A program made the position numbers and the translations under genes. A model generated the notes under the pieces. The model was given only the letters and a program-made list of their open reading frames with translations, was not told the DNA's origin and did not search any database. From a virus, in IMG/VR virus record IMGVR_UViG_3300009285_001317, positions 1-56,740 of that record: 56,740 nucleotides of DNA, one strand, 5' to 3'. Each line of letters opens with the position of its first letter. Position 1 is the first letter of the stretch. Shown here piece after piece: positions 47,832 to 56,740 of the stretch.

Positions 47832-49214
47832 ATGATTGCAACAGAGAGAAACTCAGTCCTCGCAATAGAACTGGAGAAGGCTGCGGTAGCGACGCAGTGT
47901 TTTACCAGTGGCGTAGCAGCGACATTTGAAGATGCCAACCACGGGCTTGCCGTAGGTGATGTCTTTGGGACAAACGTGTATGGCTTCAGGACAGTTACGG
48001 CGGTAGATGGAGCGGCTGTGACAGTTGATTCGGCATTTATCACCAATATGCCAACCAACACTGATGTTGAATCTCAGGAATACGGTGTTGACCCGACAAT
48101 CGCCGCAGCGGACAGAATAGAGTTCGTCTCGGTAGATTTTAAGTCCGACCGGCCCGAGATCGTCAACCCTGAAATTGACAACACGTTTGATGAGAAGACA
48201 GGCTCTCAGGGACAGGAGAATTTGACGGGCGATATCGGCATTGCGCTCCACGGTAAAGGCACGGCAGGGCAGGCTCCAGATGCCGATGTGTTATGGCAGT
48301 GTGCTATAGGAGAGAGAAGCCAGCACGTCGCAGTTGCCACACATGGTTCGATTGCATGTACCACCACAGTCTTAACCCTCGTATCAAATGATGGCGCAGA
48401 CCTGAAGATTGGCAATCACCTTCTCGTTGACATATCAGCAACGGGTGACGGCTCGGCATACGAAGGCACAATGGTAACTGCGATAAGCGGGGATGAAGTC
48501 ACAGTGTCTCCTGCACTAACCTCAGCGCCAACAATCAACGTAGCAATCACAGCAGGTATTCACTACAGGCCAACCCTGACAGAGCTTCATAGCTTCTGGG
48601 CTCAATACTGGCGTGGCAATATCACCAAAGAGACTTACAAGGGCAACAAGGTCAGTGGCGTCCAGATTGACTTCACTGCCGGCCAGCCCGTTCTTCCGAA
48701 GTTCACGACACAGGGCAAAGAGACCGCTGATGCTGTGTCTGAGGCATGTTCCTTGGCAGCAAACACCGCAGATACCGGGACAATGCATATCGCGAGGTAC
48801 ATGGCCGTGAAAGTAACGCGGAATAGTGTATCAACGCTATACCCTGTGTCAAATGTCAGCCTCAATGTAGCTAACGAACTCTACCCGAGGACTGATGTTA
48901 CGAAGGGTGGGCTCCATTCTCTCGTCAGAACAAAGAGGACAATTACTGGTTCATTCTCCCTCTTGTATGAGAACAAGGATGTTGAGGATGCGTTCAAGGC
49001 GGGGTACGAATACGAACTCTTCATCCTGACCAGTAGCGGAGCAGCACAGCCGGTTCCAGGCAACGTATACTGCTTTACCTTGCCGAAGATCAAATACACT
49101 GCGGCCCCGAAGAGCATAGACAGCGGGTTGCACAAGTATGACGTTACGTTTAAAGCGTACAAGGGTGGCACAACTCTCACGAAAGAAGACAGTATCTTCG
49201 TGAGCGCACTGTAA
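47832..49214 (+). CDS. major tail (tube) protein with inserted domains
   Basis: A 460-residue protein behind AAAGGAGGG. Two inserted beta domains are seen: about residues 30-75 (EDANHGLAVGDVFGTNVYGF) and about 170-235 (NDGADLKIGNHLLVDISATG). The C-terminal part (TITGSFSLLYENKDVEDAF and KYDVTFKAYKGGTTLTKED) looks like a tube/Ig-type fold. Because no sheath gene is next to it, the tail is probably non-contractile. Large and abundant in the virion by order. Confidence 0.75.
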   Translation: MIATERNSVLAIELEKAAVATQCFTSGVAATFEDANHGLAVGDVFGTNVYGFRTVTAVDGAAVTVDSAFITNMPTNTDVESQEYGVDPTIAAADRIEFVSVDFKSDRPEIVNPEIDNTFDEKTGSQGQENLTGDIGIALHGKGTAGQAPDADVLWQCAIGERSQHVAVATHGSIACTTTVLTLVSNDGADLKIGNHLLVDISATGDGSAYEGTMVTAISGDEVTVSPALTSAPTINVAITAGIHYRPTLTELHSFWAQYWRGNITKETYKGNKVSGVQIDFTAGQPVLPKFTTQGKETADAVSEACSLAANTADTGTMHIARYMAVKVTRNSVSTLYPVSNVSLNVANELYPRTDVTKGGLHSLVRTKRTITGSFSLLYENKDVEDAFKAGYEYELFILTSSGAAQPVPGNVYCFTLPKIKYTAAPKSIDSGLHKYDVTFKAYKGGTTLTKEDSIFVSAL

Positions 49215-49243
49215 ACGAACGACAAGGTTCGCTACCTTGTTCA

Positions 49244-49292
49244 GGAAGAGAGGGCCGGCATCTCCCCTGTCGCGTCCCTCTCTTTTCCTTTT
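49244..49292 (+). terminator. terminator after tail tube gene
   Basis: Stem AAGAGAGGG (49246-49254) with CCCTCTCTT (49276-49284), loop of 21, followed by TTCCTTTT. A smaller hairpin ACAAGG/CCTTGT (49222-49240) precedes it. Placed right after the tail tube gene, as expected for an abundant message. Confidence 0.7.
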
Positions 49293-49303
49293 AACTGGAG
49301 AAT

Positions 49304-49504
49304 ATGACAAATAACACAGTTTTCACAGATGCCGAGGTTGAATTCGTTGACGACCAGGTGGACTGGTACAAGGAGATGATTCGCCTGGCCGGGGGGAGAC
49401 GAGTATGCAGCTTGGACAATAGGCGCAGAGCAATGGCACTCGATAACTGGCGCCGGGCGATGGCCCTTAATAATGTGCGAAGAACTTTTACGGTAGGAGA
49501 TTAA
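49304..49504 (+). CDS. small tail-region protein with three 9-residue repeats
   Basis: A 66-residue protein, start after CTGGAGAAT. The last third has three tandem 9-residue repeats: LDNRRRAMA, LDNWRRAMA and LNNVRRTFT (49412-49492), giving a basic repetitive helix. The DNA of the copies differs by silent changes. Next to the tail tube gene, so possibly a minor tail part. Unrecognised. Confidence 0.6.
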   Translation: MTNNTVFTDAEVEFVDDQVDWYKEMIRLAGGRRVCSLDNRRRAMALDNWRRAMALNNVRRTFTVGD

Positions 49505-49506
49505 CG

Positions 49507-49851
49507 ATGGCCACAATAAAAGAACTGGTTCTACATGTAGACGATCTCCAGCCTTATTATCCGGTAACGGTCAAGAACGCTGACGGGACCACGGTGGATC
49601 TGTCGGGGGCCGCTATAACCTGCACGATGCAGCTTATCAAAGACGGGACCCTGAAGATTGATGCCCAGTCTACAGGGATCAGTATCGCGGATGATCAGGT
49701 GGCAAATAAGGGGCAGTTCGATTACGAGTGGCAGGATGGAGACACGGATACAGCAGGGAAGTATCGTATCTGGTTTGAGGTGACGCCAACCCAGGGGGGC
49801 AAGTTTACGATCCCCCAGGGAGACGAGGAAGCACTGGTGAGGATCATATAG
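49507..49851 (+). CDS. Ig-like/BppU-N-like tail protein
   Basis: A 114-residue protein. YPVTVKNADGTTVDLSGAAI, followed by GQFDYEWQDGDTDTAGKYRI, is the beta-sandwich pattern of small tail and baseplate Ig-like domains (BppU N-terminal type). It may decorate the tail tube or bind a receptor or a glycan. Confidence 0.65.
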   Translation: MATIKELVLHVDDLQPYYPVTVKNADGTTVDLSGAAITCTMQLIKDGTLKIDAQSTGISIADDQVANKGQFDYEWQDGDTDTAGKYRIWFEVTPTQGGKFTIPQGDEEALVRII

Positions 49852-49914
49852 GGAGAGGATTAACCTTCTTCCACAACATAAACCCAAAGCAATAAGCCGA
49901 AGCAAGGAGGCATC

Positions 49915-50454
49915 ATGCTGGTAAAATTAATCCCGAAAGGGGAATACGACTACACACTTAAACACGAACGCGAAGGATATGTAGACAAGAGACTCACTGA
50001 CCTGAAGGCCGAACTGGAGGATCTCGAGAAGACCCCGGAGAAGTTTGAGGAGATCGAGTTCAAGAAAGAAGAGATCAAAATTTACGAGAAGTTTGCCGCA
50101 GAAACCAAGAGGAAGTTGGAGGAGCACGGTCCAACCCTTTTCCGCATAGTCAACATCAAAGAGAAAGACGTTATCATCGCCGCTGCAAGGCACAATATCC
50201 CCATCACAGACAGGAAGAACGCCGGACAGAATATCATGTCTGGCATCCTTTCCCACTCAGAAATCAAGAAGCTCACAGCCTACGACATGGGGTTCAGGGG
50301 TTACAAGAACCTGCGGGATGAAAACGGCGAGCTTATCCCAGACACCGATAAGGATATTATCTTGCAGGTCAGGGAGTCTCTTCCGTCGCAGGTCAAACTG
50401 GAACTTGGCGCCCAGATCATCGGGGAAATAACGGAGGAGGAAGCAAAAAACTAA
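49915..50454 (+). CDS. tail assembly chaperone (short product)
   Basis: A 179-residue protein, AAGGAGG site. Charged coiled-coil middle (DLKAELEDLEKTPEKFEEIE) and a globular end. In place and size it matches the G-type tail assembly chaperone that binds the tape measure protein. The last codons GCA AAA AAC before TAA form a slippery heptamer, making it the short product of a -1 frameshift pair. Confidence 0.75.
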   Translation: MLVKLIPKGEYDYTLKHEREGYVDKRLTDLKAELEDLEKTPEKFEEIEFKKEEIKIYEKFAAETKRKLEEHGPTLFRIVNIKEKDVIIAAARHNIPITDRKNAGQNIMSGILSHSEIKKLTAYDMGFRGYKNLRDENGELIPDTDKDIILQVRESLPSQVKLELGAQIIGEITEEEAKN

Positions 50455-50502
50455 TTCGGACCGTTTTGGTATTCGAGTGGATCTCGGATAACAAGAACGG
50501 TC
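50445..50502 (+). promoter_or_regulatory. programmed -1 frameshift signal
   Basis: The heptamer A AAA AAC (50445-50451), read as GCA AAA AAC, is directly followed by the zero-frame stop TAA. Seven bases on, GACCGTT (50459-50465) pairs with AACGGTC (50496-50502), enclosing a smaller CGAG/CTCG stem (50474-50486), which would stall ribosomes. Slipping back one base puts translation into the downstream frame beginning CTA ATT CGG at 50451. Confidence 0.85.
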
Positions 50503-50837
50503 ATATGTGGACGTGTGATTATTGTGAAGAGAATGAGCTACAGGGCGGAAGGAATTGCAGAGGTGAGCATCCTTCCAACCTGTTTCAAGGGCACGGGGTT
50601 TTCGACCAGGTGCTCATGGAGTGCCCGGTCGGACTGATTGATGAAGACTGGGTATCAGTCGTGAATACAATCCTCTCCTGTGAAGGAGGGGGGATGTCAA
50701 TCAATAGGATAATGCCGTCTCAGTTGTTTGAAGAGACGGCATTTTACGTATCGGCAAGACGCATCATTCTGTTCGAGCAGAGACGCATCGAGCAGTACAA
50801 AAAGATGAAAGAGGAAAAAAAGAACAATGGCAAATAG
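50451..50837 (+). CDS. tail assembly chaperone extension (frameshift product)
   Basis: This frame has no ATG of its own with a good ribosome site near its beginning (a TTG is at 50466) and is best read as a C-terminal extension of the upstream chaperone, made by -1 frameshifting. It contains a Cys pair (CDYCEENELQ) and a helical, basic end. The G/GT arrangement before the tape measure gene is known in lambda and others. The last bases overlap the tape measure start. Confidence 0.75.
   Translation, partial: LIRTVLVFEWISDNKNGHMWTCDYCEENELQGGRNCRGEHPSNLFQGHGVFDQVLMECPVGLIDEDWVSVVNTILSCEGGGMSINRIMPSQLFEETAFYVSARRIILFEQRRIEQYKKMKEEKKNNGK
50711..50745 (+). other. hairpin inside the chaperone extension
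   Basis: An 11-bp perfect stem AATGCCGTCTC (50711-50721) with GAGACGGCATT (50733-50743) with TT after it, about 80 bases before the tape measure start. It looks like a leaky terminator or message processing site that would lower tape measure expression. Confidence 0.45.
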
Positions 50838-53800
50838 CGGTCCTAAAAATCTGAGCATACAGATAACGGTTCTCCCACCTAATCCTGCTGACCTTAAGAA
50901 GACTACAGACGCTATCTATACCCAGTTCAGAATCCTCTCCAGTGATATTCACTACCGTTTCAATTTACTCTTCAGGAGTCTTAATATCCAGCAACTCATC
51001 TCCCAGGTCAATGAGGCGAAGAAGCTCATGGCCGGGGGGATGACTGGCGGGGTAGACTTCAAGGGCTCGGCAGAGTTCGAGAAGATGACGAAGCAAATCA
51101 AGGCGTCCAGCGTAGAGATCGACAACCTGAAGAGGAAGTTGATCGAGCTTAAACAGGTGGGGGCAACACAGCCTGTTGAAGTAAAGAAAGCAGTTTCTAC
51201 GTTCATTCCCTATTCAGCATCGCAGAGTGAGGATATTAAGCGCAAGATGTCACAAGAGTTGGCATGGACTGAGGAACTGGACCGCAAAGCAATTGCGAAA
51301 GCGAAGAAAAAGCAAGATGCTCTGGATGCGCTCGCTAACAGGAATGCTCAAATGTCAGGGGGTGGTCCTCGTGGAGCACATACGGACGTAGCGGGACTTT
51401 ACAATCTTAGCGAATCTACCGGCGTATATACCCGGCTCGGGTCAAAGCAGCGAATACAGGAACAGTTAAGGGGCGAGACACAGACCCGTGAAGAGCTTAA
51501 CCGGCTCCTGCAAGATATCAGCGAAAAACGTCAAAAGGTTGCCGAAACCAATAGAAGCGTTGAATCACAGTGGCAAGACTTGGAGAGGAAACGCTTGGAC
51601 CAAACCATAAAGAGTAATATGCCTCGCAAACTCTATGGGATGTTGAAACCTGGAGAAGGTGAGTTCCTCGCCCGGAACACAACGACATTAAATGAGGCTT
51701 TCTCCAGCGTGATACAAGATAGATTCGGGAACGGAGCCGCTACCAGCAAGAATTACGGGCAGCTTATTAAAGACACTAAAATGCTGATCGAGGCGACTAA
51801 GGGTTTCCCTGAAGCAAGAACACAGTTGCTCTCATATATGGATTCTTTGATAACTAAGATACCCCCTGCCGATGAGCAAGCAAAGCGATTCCTTAAGACG
51901 ATGCAGAAGCTCCACTCCTCAACACTATATGGGAAAGTGTTACCCAGCGTGGCGAAGCAAACTGGGATATCTTCTGACATTCTATCTGACTATGGGCTAT
52001 CCGAGTCAGAGTTGAAACGGATGGGGTCATTATATGGAGCCCTGAGAAATGCTCAGTTAAAGGGGACAAACATATCTGCCAACCAAGCCAAAGAAATACA
52101 ATACCTTGCGGGGAAATATAAAGAGTTTGGTGAGGCAGTGAAGATGGCGGGGGTGAATTTAGATCAGTTTATTAATAAACAAAAAGGTGCTGCCGCTGGA
52201 GCGTCACCCTACGACAAACTCTACGGGAAACTCGAAGGGGCATTGAAGCATACAGACGCGAGGGAGATGCAGAAATACTGGACCCAGCTTATCTCGGGTG
52301 ACACGATAAAAGGTTCCGGTCCGTTACAGGCGAAAGGGATCAATAGTGGTGTCGCAGCGGAAGTTATGCGGATGAAGACGGAATCACCAGAGGCATTCAA
52401 GAAGATGCGGGATCTGTTTCAGTCATACGGCGTGGAAATAGATAAGACACATGGGAAGATGGGATCGTTTATCGCGTCAACCCGTAACTTCATAAAGTTT
52501 CAGCTTGAATGGTTTGCTGGTGCAGGGACAATCTTTGCGGTAATTGGGGCTTTCAGGCAACTCAGTTCTGTCGCTCTCGAGTTTGAGTACACAATGAAGA
52601 ACATCCAGGCGATAACTGGGGAGTCCGATGAGAATATCTCATTACTTGCAGAGACAACAAAGCAACTCGCTACCGAAACCCCTGTCGCGGCAATAGAGAT
52701 CGCCAAGATAGGGCTGCAACTTATCAGGGCCGGCATGAGTGCTCGTGAAGCATCCCTTGCGATGGAGACGGTAACGAAGGTAGTGACGCTTACTGGAGAA
52801 GACGCAAAGACGGTTGGCAATACTATTACGACAGCTTTCTTCGCCTGGGGTATGGCGATGGGTGACTCAGCAAAGAACATACAGAAAGCCGGCGAGATAA
52901 TAGCTGGGACCCTGAACTATTCTCGTCTCCAGGTTGAGGATCTTGGTGAGGCGTACAACTACTTCGGAGCGGTAGCGAAGGCGTTCAATAAGAGTTTTCT
53001 TGAGACAAACGCAATCCTTGCAGTGTTCTCAAACTTGGGGTACAGGGCAAGCACTATCGGTACAGGTATGGCACAGTTATTGTCTGAATTAGAGGCGCCA
53101 ACCAAGAAAGCTCGTGAGGCACTGAGAACACTTAAAATCGACCCTGAGCAGATCAGTGGCATGAGGAAGTTCGCTGACGTTATTGACGTGTTCACGAAGG
53201 CAGGACTGACGGCAGGACAGGCGATGAGTATCTTCCAGGTGAGAGCAGGCCGGTTACTCCTTGGGGCTACCGTCGTAGGAGGACAGGCGTTCCGGGACAT
53301 GGAAGAGAAGATTGATAAATCGAGACAACTTACTGAAGGCTTCTCAGTTGCGATGGAAAGCACGAAGAACCAATGGCTGAAGTTCTGGAATATAGTCCAG
53401 CGTATTGCAATAGATCTCGGAAATGTTTTTCTGCCAGTGTTACAGAAAATCGTTCAGGTCCTCGGTATTTTAACTGACATCATATCCCACACAACTCACT
53501 TCTTCACATCGGGGGCGACACAAGTTTTTGCCTACGCCTTAATGATCTGGGGCCTCGTGAAAGCGTATAAGGCATTGAATGTGCAAATGGTCGCTACTCA
53601 ATCATTCATAAGCGTTAATGCTTTCAGGAACATGGCAAAGGGAACGATAGGCGCAACAGAGATGATGACCATTCCTTTAGCTGGGGCAATGACCAAAAGC
53701 ATAGCCAAATACGCGAGTGGGTTTTTGAAGATATTTAAGAGCCCTACTTTGTGGGGAATCGCAGCTACCGTATTGGCGACCAATGTTATCGACCGGATGC

Positions 53801-56577
53801 TTGGAGACAACAAAACTATCAACGAGAAAGGGAAGGCTATCGACGGTCTTTCCGATTCAACCAAGAAGCTCTCTGCGAATTTCGGAAGCATAGATGTGAA
53901 TGAATTCCAGCAGGGGTTACTTGAGAGCGTGGAGAGGGTAAAGTCCGAGCTTGGGGACATTGATAAATACTACCTGCCATCTATTAATAAGCAATATCAA
54001 GAGGCCCCTGAAGCAGTCATGGCCCAGCTTGTTGCGTTACGTAATGCTGAAGAACAGATGAGAAACCTTGAGCAGAAAGCCCAAGACATGAAAGATCTCA
54101 TGGCAGATACATCTACAGTCAGAGGATTCTGGTCAGTGTTCTCACAGCTTGGCAAGACAGCTATAGATGAGATCATAAGTAAGTGGGACAAATTCAAGAA
54201 GGGCCTCGCAGAATTTATAACGGAACATGCTCCTAAGACCAAACCCGTATCACCCGATGCTGCTCCCGAGGGTATGTATGCTTTCGGGCAATTTTTAGAG
54301 CAGTACGCTCCAGATAAGAAAATTAAGACCGATGCTGCGGTCGTTGCTGAACAGATCGAAAAACAGATTGAAGCCCAAAGGGAGTCCATCTTAAATATAA
54401 GAAAGATTATTAAAGAGTCCCTCGGGTTCACCGCGAAAGGTATGGGAGATCTCTTCAATAGTGCCCTGAAACTCCCCATTGACCAACAGGAGGGAGCGGC
54501 ATACGAGATAGTCGCCAAAGAGTCTGAACGGTATTTTATGGCTCAGTACACGAAGCTCAGGGAAGCGTCAGAGAAGGCCAATGAGCAACGCAAAAAAGAC
54601 GGACAGACGCCTTGGTCCGCAGGCGAGATAGATAAGATGTCCGCTGATGCCGCGATGGGGACCACGTACAACTATCTTGAGCAGCTTACAAATACTTTCA
54701 AGGCGAAGCAGAAAGAATGGTTGGAGATTCCCATAAAGAACCATAGGGCACTGGTAGGGAACATGCAGAAGGAGCAGGCGAAAGAACTTGAATCATACAC
54801 ACATCTTCAAGACATGAAGAAACTTAAAGAAGACCATTTAACGGAATCACACAAGGCCAACCTCCAGAATAGACGTGAACTGCTTGAGCAATATTACAGC
54901 CACGACATTGTTTCCGTGGAAGATTATTACCAGCGGAAACAGGAGATGATGAAGGAATCCACAAAACTTGAAGTAGATGCTCTCGAATCTGGGGTTGAAG
55001 ATAGAACATTACGTAATTTAAAGGCGTTGGCTCAAGCGCAAGATGTGTACAATTTAGCCGAAAAACACCCAGCGTTAGGGAAAGATAAGGGAAGCGCTGA
55101 ATATCTCAGAGCAGATGCCGACAGGTATGAGGCGTCCCGGAAGATCGAAGCACTCAATAACAAAATCATCGAGGATTATGCTCAGACCAGGAATAAGCAG
55201 GAAGAGTTAAATGAGGCACTGAAATACCAACTGGAGTTAATGATAGCCCAGGCAGCAATAGCCCAGGCAACCAAGCCCTATGAGACCGAGAAGAAGCGCC
55301 TCGACATTATAAAGGAAATCCAGAAGGTCAACATCGACGCCAACGAGCTCGCGGGGAACTGGAACGAGGTACAGAAGTTGAAGATCGAGATGCTGGAGAC
55401 AGAGAAGGAACTGTCTTTAAATAATATAGACACTCAAATCGCCACAGTAGATGCCCTGATTAAAATTGCTGGTGGAGCGAATGAGCAACTGGAAAGACAA
55501 TACGATCTTCTCCTGCAACTCAGGGGCGTCACCGAATCGCTGGCGAACGCAAAGATCATTGACGAGGAGAAGATGTCAACCCTGGGGGGGCAGTTCAAGA
55601 AGTCCTTCGAGGATGCGATCAAGGATATTAATAAACAGTTTCAGACAATGGCGTATGACTTCGGTAAGACGTTCACTGATTCCATGAAGGGCGCTACATC
55701 CGACCTTTTCAATGAGGCGTTAAAGGGATTCCCTGAGAACGCGAAGATCAAGAAACAGATATCCGACATCAATACTGAAAAGGGCGGAGTAGAGTCGGAG
55801 ATGGGGGATGTCCAGAAACAGATCGAGTATCTCAATAAACAGAGAGAACTCCTGGACAACCAGTTCAAGCAGGGGCACATGACCGACGAGACTTACTACC
55901 GGCGCCTCGGTGAATTAAACCAGCAATTGAACGAGATGAACCAGAAATGGAGAGACGGCCAATCCGAGATACGGAAGTTCAATGACGAGATCCAGAAGTC
56001 GAAAGAGGGTCTTACGAACTGGCTCAGTTTCTTCAACCAGGTCTTCGATGCGATCAAGAAGCAGATTGCGGACATACTGGCGGGGCAGATGATGAAGTTG
56101 CTCTGGATGCTGGCATTGAGGATAGGAGGAGCGTTTGTAGGTGGAGCTACTGAGGCCGGTGCATCTACAGCACCAGCGGGAATGGGAACTGCACATTCAG
56201 GCGGTTACATTCTACATGAGGGCGGCTACGTTCCCCGGTATCACTCAGGCAGCGGAAAGCTCGGCAGTCTTGCTTTCGATGAGGTTCCTGCGATACTCCA
56301 GACCCGCGAGAGGGTCTTATCGAGAGATCAGAATGTGATGTTTGAGGAACTGGCTGCAATCCTGAGCGACCTCAAGAGGGGTAGCCGTTATTCCCAGGGT
56401 GGCTCATCATCGAGCAATCAACCCATAGTGGTTAACAATTACAGCACGAATGTTCACGCCATTGACTCAAAAAGTTTTAAGGAAGTGTTGAAGAAGAACC
56501 CTGCCGGCGTCATAGAGATAATGCATGAGAGCGGGCGCAGCAATGGATCATTCAGAGACTTAGTAAGGTCACAATAA
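50827..56577 (+). CDS. tail tape measure protein
   Basis: A 1916-residue protein. The first 500 residues are mostly coiled coil. About 555-900 is the TP901-type core (FQLEWFAGAGTIFAVIGAFR, VAAIEIAKIGLQLIRAGMSA, FSNLGYRASTIGTGMAQLLS) with several hydrophobic stretches. A second coiled-coil region runs from about 1180 to 1750, and a Gly/Ser-rich end follows. It sets tail length and helps DNA entry. By the usual 1.5 angstrom per residue, about 280 nm of tail is inferred. Its start overlaps the chaperone extension. Confidence 0.92.
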   Translation: MANSGPKNLSIQITVLPPNPADLKKTTDAIYTQFRILSSDIHYRFNLLFRSLNIQQLISQVNEAKKLMAGGMTGGVDFKGSAEFEKMTKQIKASSVEIDNLKRKLIELKQVGATQPVEVKKAVSTFIPYSASQSEDIKRKMSQELAWTEELDRKAIAKAKKKQDALDALANRNAQMSGGGPRGAHTDVAGLYNLSESTGVYTRLGSKQRIQEQLRGETQTREELNRLLQDISEKRQKVAETNRSVESQWQDLERKRLDQTIKSNMPRKLYGMLKPGEGEFLARNTTTLNEAFSSVIQDRFGNGAATSKNYGQLIKDTKMLIEATKGFPEARTQLLSYMDSLITKIPPADEQAKRFLKTMQKLHSSTLYGKVLPSVAKQTGISSDILSDYGLSESELKRMGSLYGALRNAQLKGTNISANQAKEIQYLAGKYKEFGEAVKMAGVNLDQFINKQKGAAAGASPYDKLYGKLEGALKHTDAREMQKYWTQLISGDTIKGSGPLQAKGINSGVAAEVMRMKTESPEAFKKMRDLFQSYGVEIDKTHGKMGSFIASTRNFIKFQLEWFAGAGTIFAVIGAFRQLSSVALEFEYTMKNIQAITGESDENISLLAETTKQLATETPVAAIEIAKIGLQLIRAGMSAREASLAMETVTKVVTLTGEDAKTVGNTITTAFFAWGMAMGDSAKNIQKAGEIIAGTLNYSRLQVEDLGEAYNYFGAVAKAFNKSFLETNAILAVFSNLGYRASTIGTGMAQLLSELEAPTKKAREALRTLKIDPEQISGMRKFADVIDVFTKAGLTAGQAMSIFQVRAGRLLLGATVVGGQAFRDMEEKIDKSRQLTEGFSVAMESTKNQWLKFWNIVQRIAIDLGNVFLPVLQKIVQVLGILTDIISHTTHFFTSGATQVFAYALMIWGLVKAYKALNVQMVATQSFISVNAFRNMAKGTIGATEMMTIPLAGAMTKSIAKYASGFLKIFKSPTLWGIAATVLATNVIDRMLGDNKTINEKGKAIDGLSDSTKKLSANFGSIDVNEFQQGLLESVERVKSELGDIDKYYLPSINKQYQEAPEAVMAQLVALRNAEEQMRNLEQKAQDMKDLMADTSTVRGFWSVFSQLGKTAIDEIISKWDKFKKGLAEFITEHAPKTKPVSPDAAPEGMYAFGQFLEQYAPDKKIKTDAAVVAEQIEKQIEAQRESILNIRKIIKESLGFTAKGMGDLFNSALKLPIDQQEGAAYEIVAKESERYFMAQYTKLREASEKANEQRKKDGQTPWSAGEIDKMSADAAMGTTYNYLEQLTNTFKAKQKEWLEIPIKNHRALVGNMQKEQAKELESYTHLQDMKKLKEDHLTESHKANLQNRRELLEQYYSHDIVSVEDYYQRKQEMMKESTKLEVDALESGVEDRTLRNLKALAQAQDVYNLAEKHPALGKDKGSAEYLRADADRYEASRKIEALNNKIIEDYAQTRNKQEELNEALKYQLELMIAQAAIAQATKPYETEKKRLDIIKEIQKVNIDANELAGNWNEVQKLKIEMLETEKELSLNNIDTQIATVDALIKIAGGANEQLERQYDLLLQLRGVTESLANAKIIDEEKMSTLGGQFKKSFEDAIKDINKQFQTMAYDFGKTFTDSMKGATSDLFNEALKGFPENAKIKKQISDINTEKGGVESEMGDVQKQIEYLNKQRELLDNQFKQGHMTDETYYRRLGELNQQLNEMNQKWRDGQSEIRKFNDEIQKSKEGLTNWLSFFNQVFDAIKKQIADILAGQMMKLLWMLALRIGGAFVGGATEAGASTAPAGMGTAHSGGYILHEGGYVPRYHSGSGKLGSLAFDEVPAILQTRERVLSRDQNVMFEELAAILSDLKRGSRYSQGGSSSSNQPIVVNNYSTNVHAIDSKSFKEVLKKNPAGVIEIMHESGRSNGSFRDLVRSQ

Positions 56578-56602
56578 TATAAATTTCAGGAGGAGGATTT
56601 AC

Positions 56603-56740
56603 ATGAAGAAATATTTTGCCGTACTCATGATTATCGCAATGGTGCTCGTCGGGTACAGCCCAGCTTACGCTATCCCGAAGTTCTTTGCAGCTACTTCAAC
56701 CACTGGCACTGCGGCTGGAGCACTGGCGCTTGTTTCGTAT
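56603..56740 (+). CDS. secreted or membrane protein, partial
   Basis: Runs off the window edge after 46 codons. ATG 56603 follows AGGAGGAGGA. MKKYFAVLMIIAMVLVGYSP plus AYA is a signal peptide with an A-x-A cleavage site. After it comes an Ala/Thr/Gly-rich start. Function unknown; position after the tape measure gene. Confidence 0.65.
   Translation, partial: MKKYFAVLMIIAMVLVGYSPAYAIPKFFAATSTTGTAAGALALVSY

Noticed and set aside
1-56740. tRNA or rRNA genes
   Set aside because: No cloverleaf or conserved T-loop sequence was noticed by eye; a tRNA scan was not possible.

Overview
The window is part of a tailed double-stranded DNA phage genome, or a prophage, with siphovirus-like architecture. 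Almost everything is read rightward in tightly packed operons with ATGA-type overlaps and strong GGAGG ribosome sites. It carries a lambda-E-like capsid, an S49-type prohead protease, a tail tube gene with no visible sheath gene, a frameshifted tail chaperone and a 1916-residue tape measure. The host cannot be named. A small lipoprotein hints weakly at a Gram-negative host, but the LLH-type holin call does not discriminate. No tRNA, rRNA, CRISPR array or integrase is visible.

Layout. (1) 1-1635: a control region with one leftward gene (364-726), two copies of an AAGTTA-N6-TAACTT palindrome, tandem terminators and about 900 bp of purine-rich non-coding DNA with repeats and palindromes. (2) 1636-7313: small early genes, many zinc-ribbon or HTH proteins, a MazG-like pyrophosphohydrolase and a radical SAM protein. 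(3) 7315-18289: DNA metabolism, with an SMC/RecN-like ATPase, a Gp3/RDF-like protein, a RusA-like resolvase, SSB, a PD-(D/E)XK nuclease, a Toprim (Spo11/TopoVI-A-like) protein, a nucleotidyltransferase, an ASCH-like protein, a putative helicase loader and a DnaB helicase. (4) 18277-23275: an array of gene cassettes separated by eight attC-like recombination sites of the integron type, all in one orientation, carrying a Lar-like protein, a cytosine-C5 and an adenine-N6 methyltransferase, a RlaP-like nucleotidyltransferase with an HD hydrolase, and several small proteins. This is the most remarkable part of the window. (5) 23285-28631: terminase region. (6) 28800-40565: portal, lysis genes placed unusually between portal and protease, protease, scaffold, decoration protein, capsid, a broken HNH homing endonuclease and neck genes. 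(7) 40562-47745: a tail-terminator candidate, a Com-like zinc protein, then a block of glycosyltransferases, methyltransferases and an acetyltransferase. (8) 47832-56740: tail tube, small tail proteins, the -1 frameshift chaperone pair, the tape measure and a partial secreted protein.

How it fits together: early genes and the replication module duplicate and recombine DNA. The cassette array probably supplies interchangeable host-interaction functions such as restriction evasion and nucleic-acid modification. The terminase packages the DNA, and the structural genes build a capsid and a long tail, for which about 280 nm is inferred from tape-measure length. The carbohydrate genes may decorate virion or host surface. 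Functional names come from motif and pattern recognition only; no database search was run.
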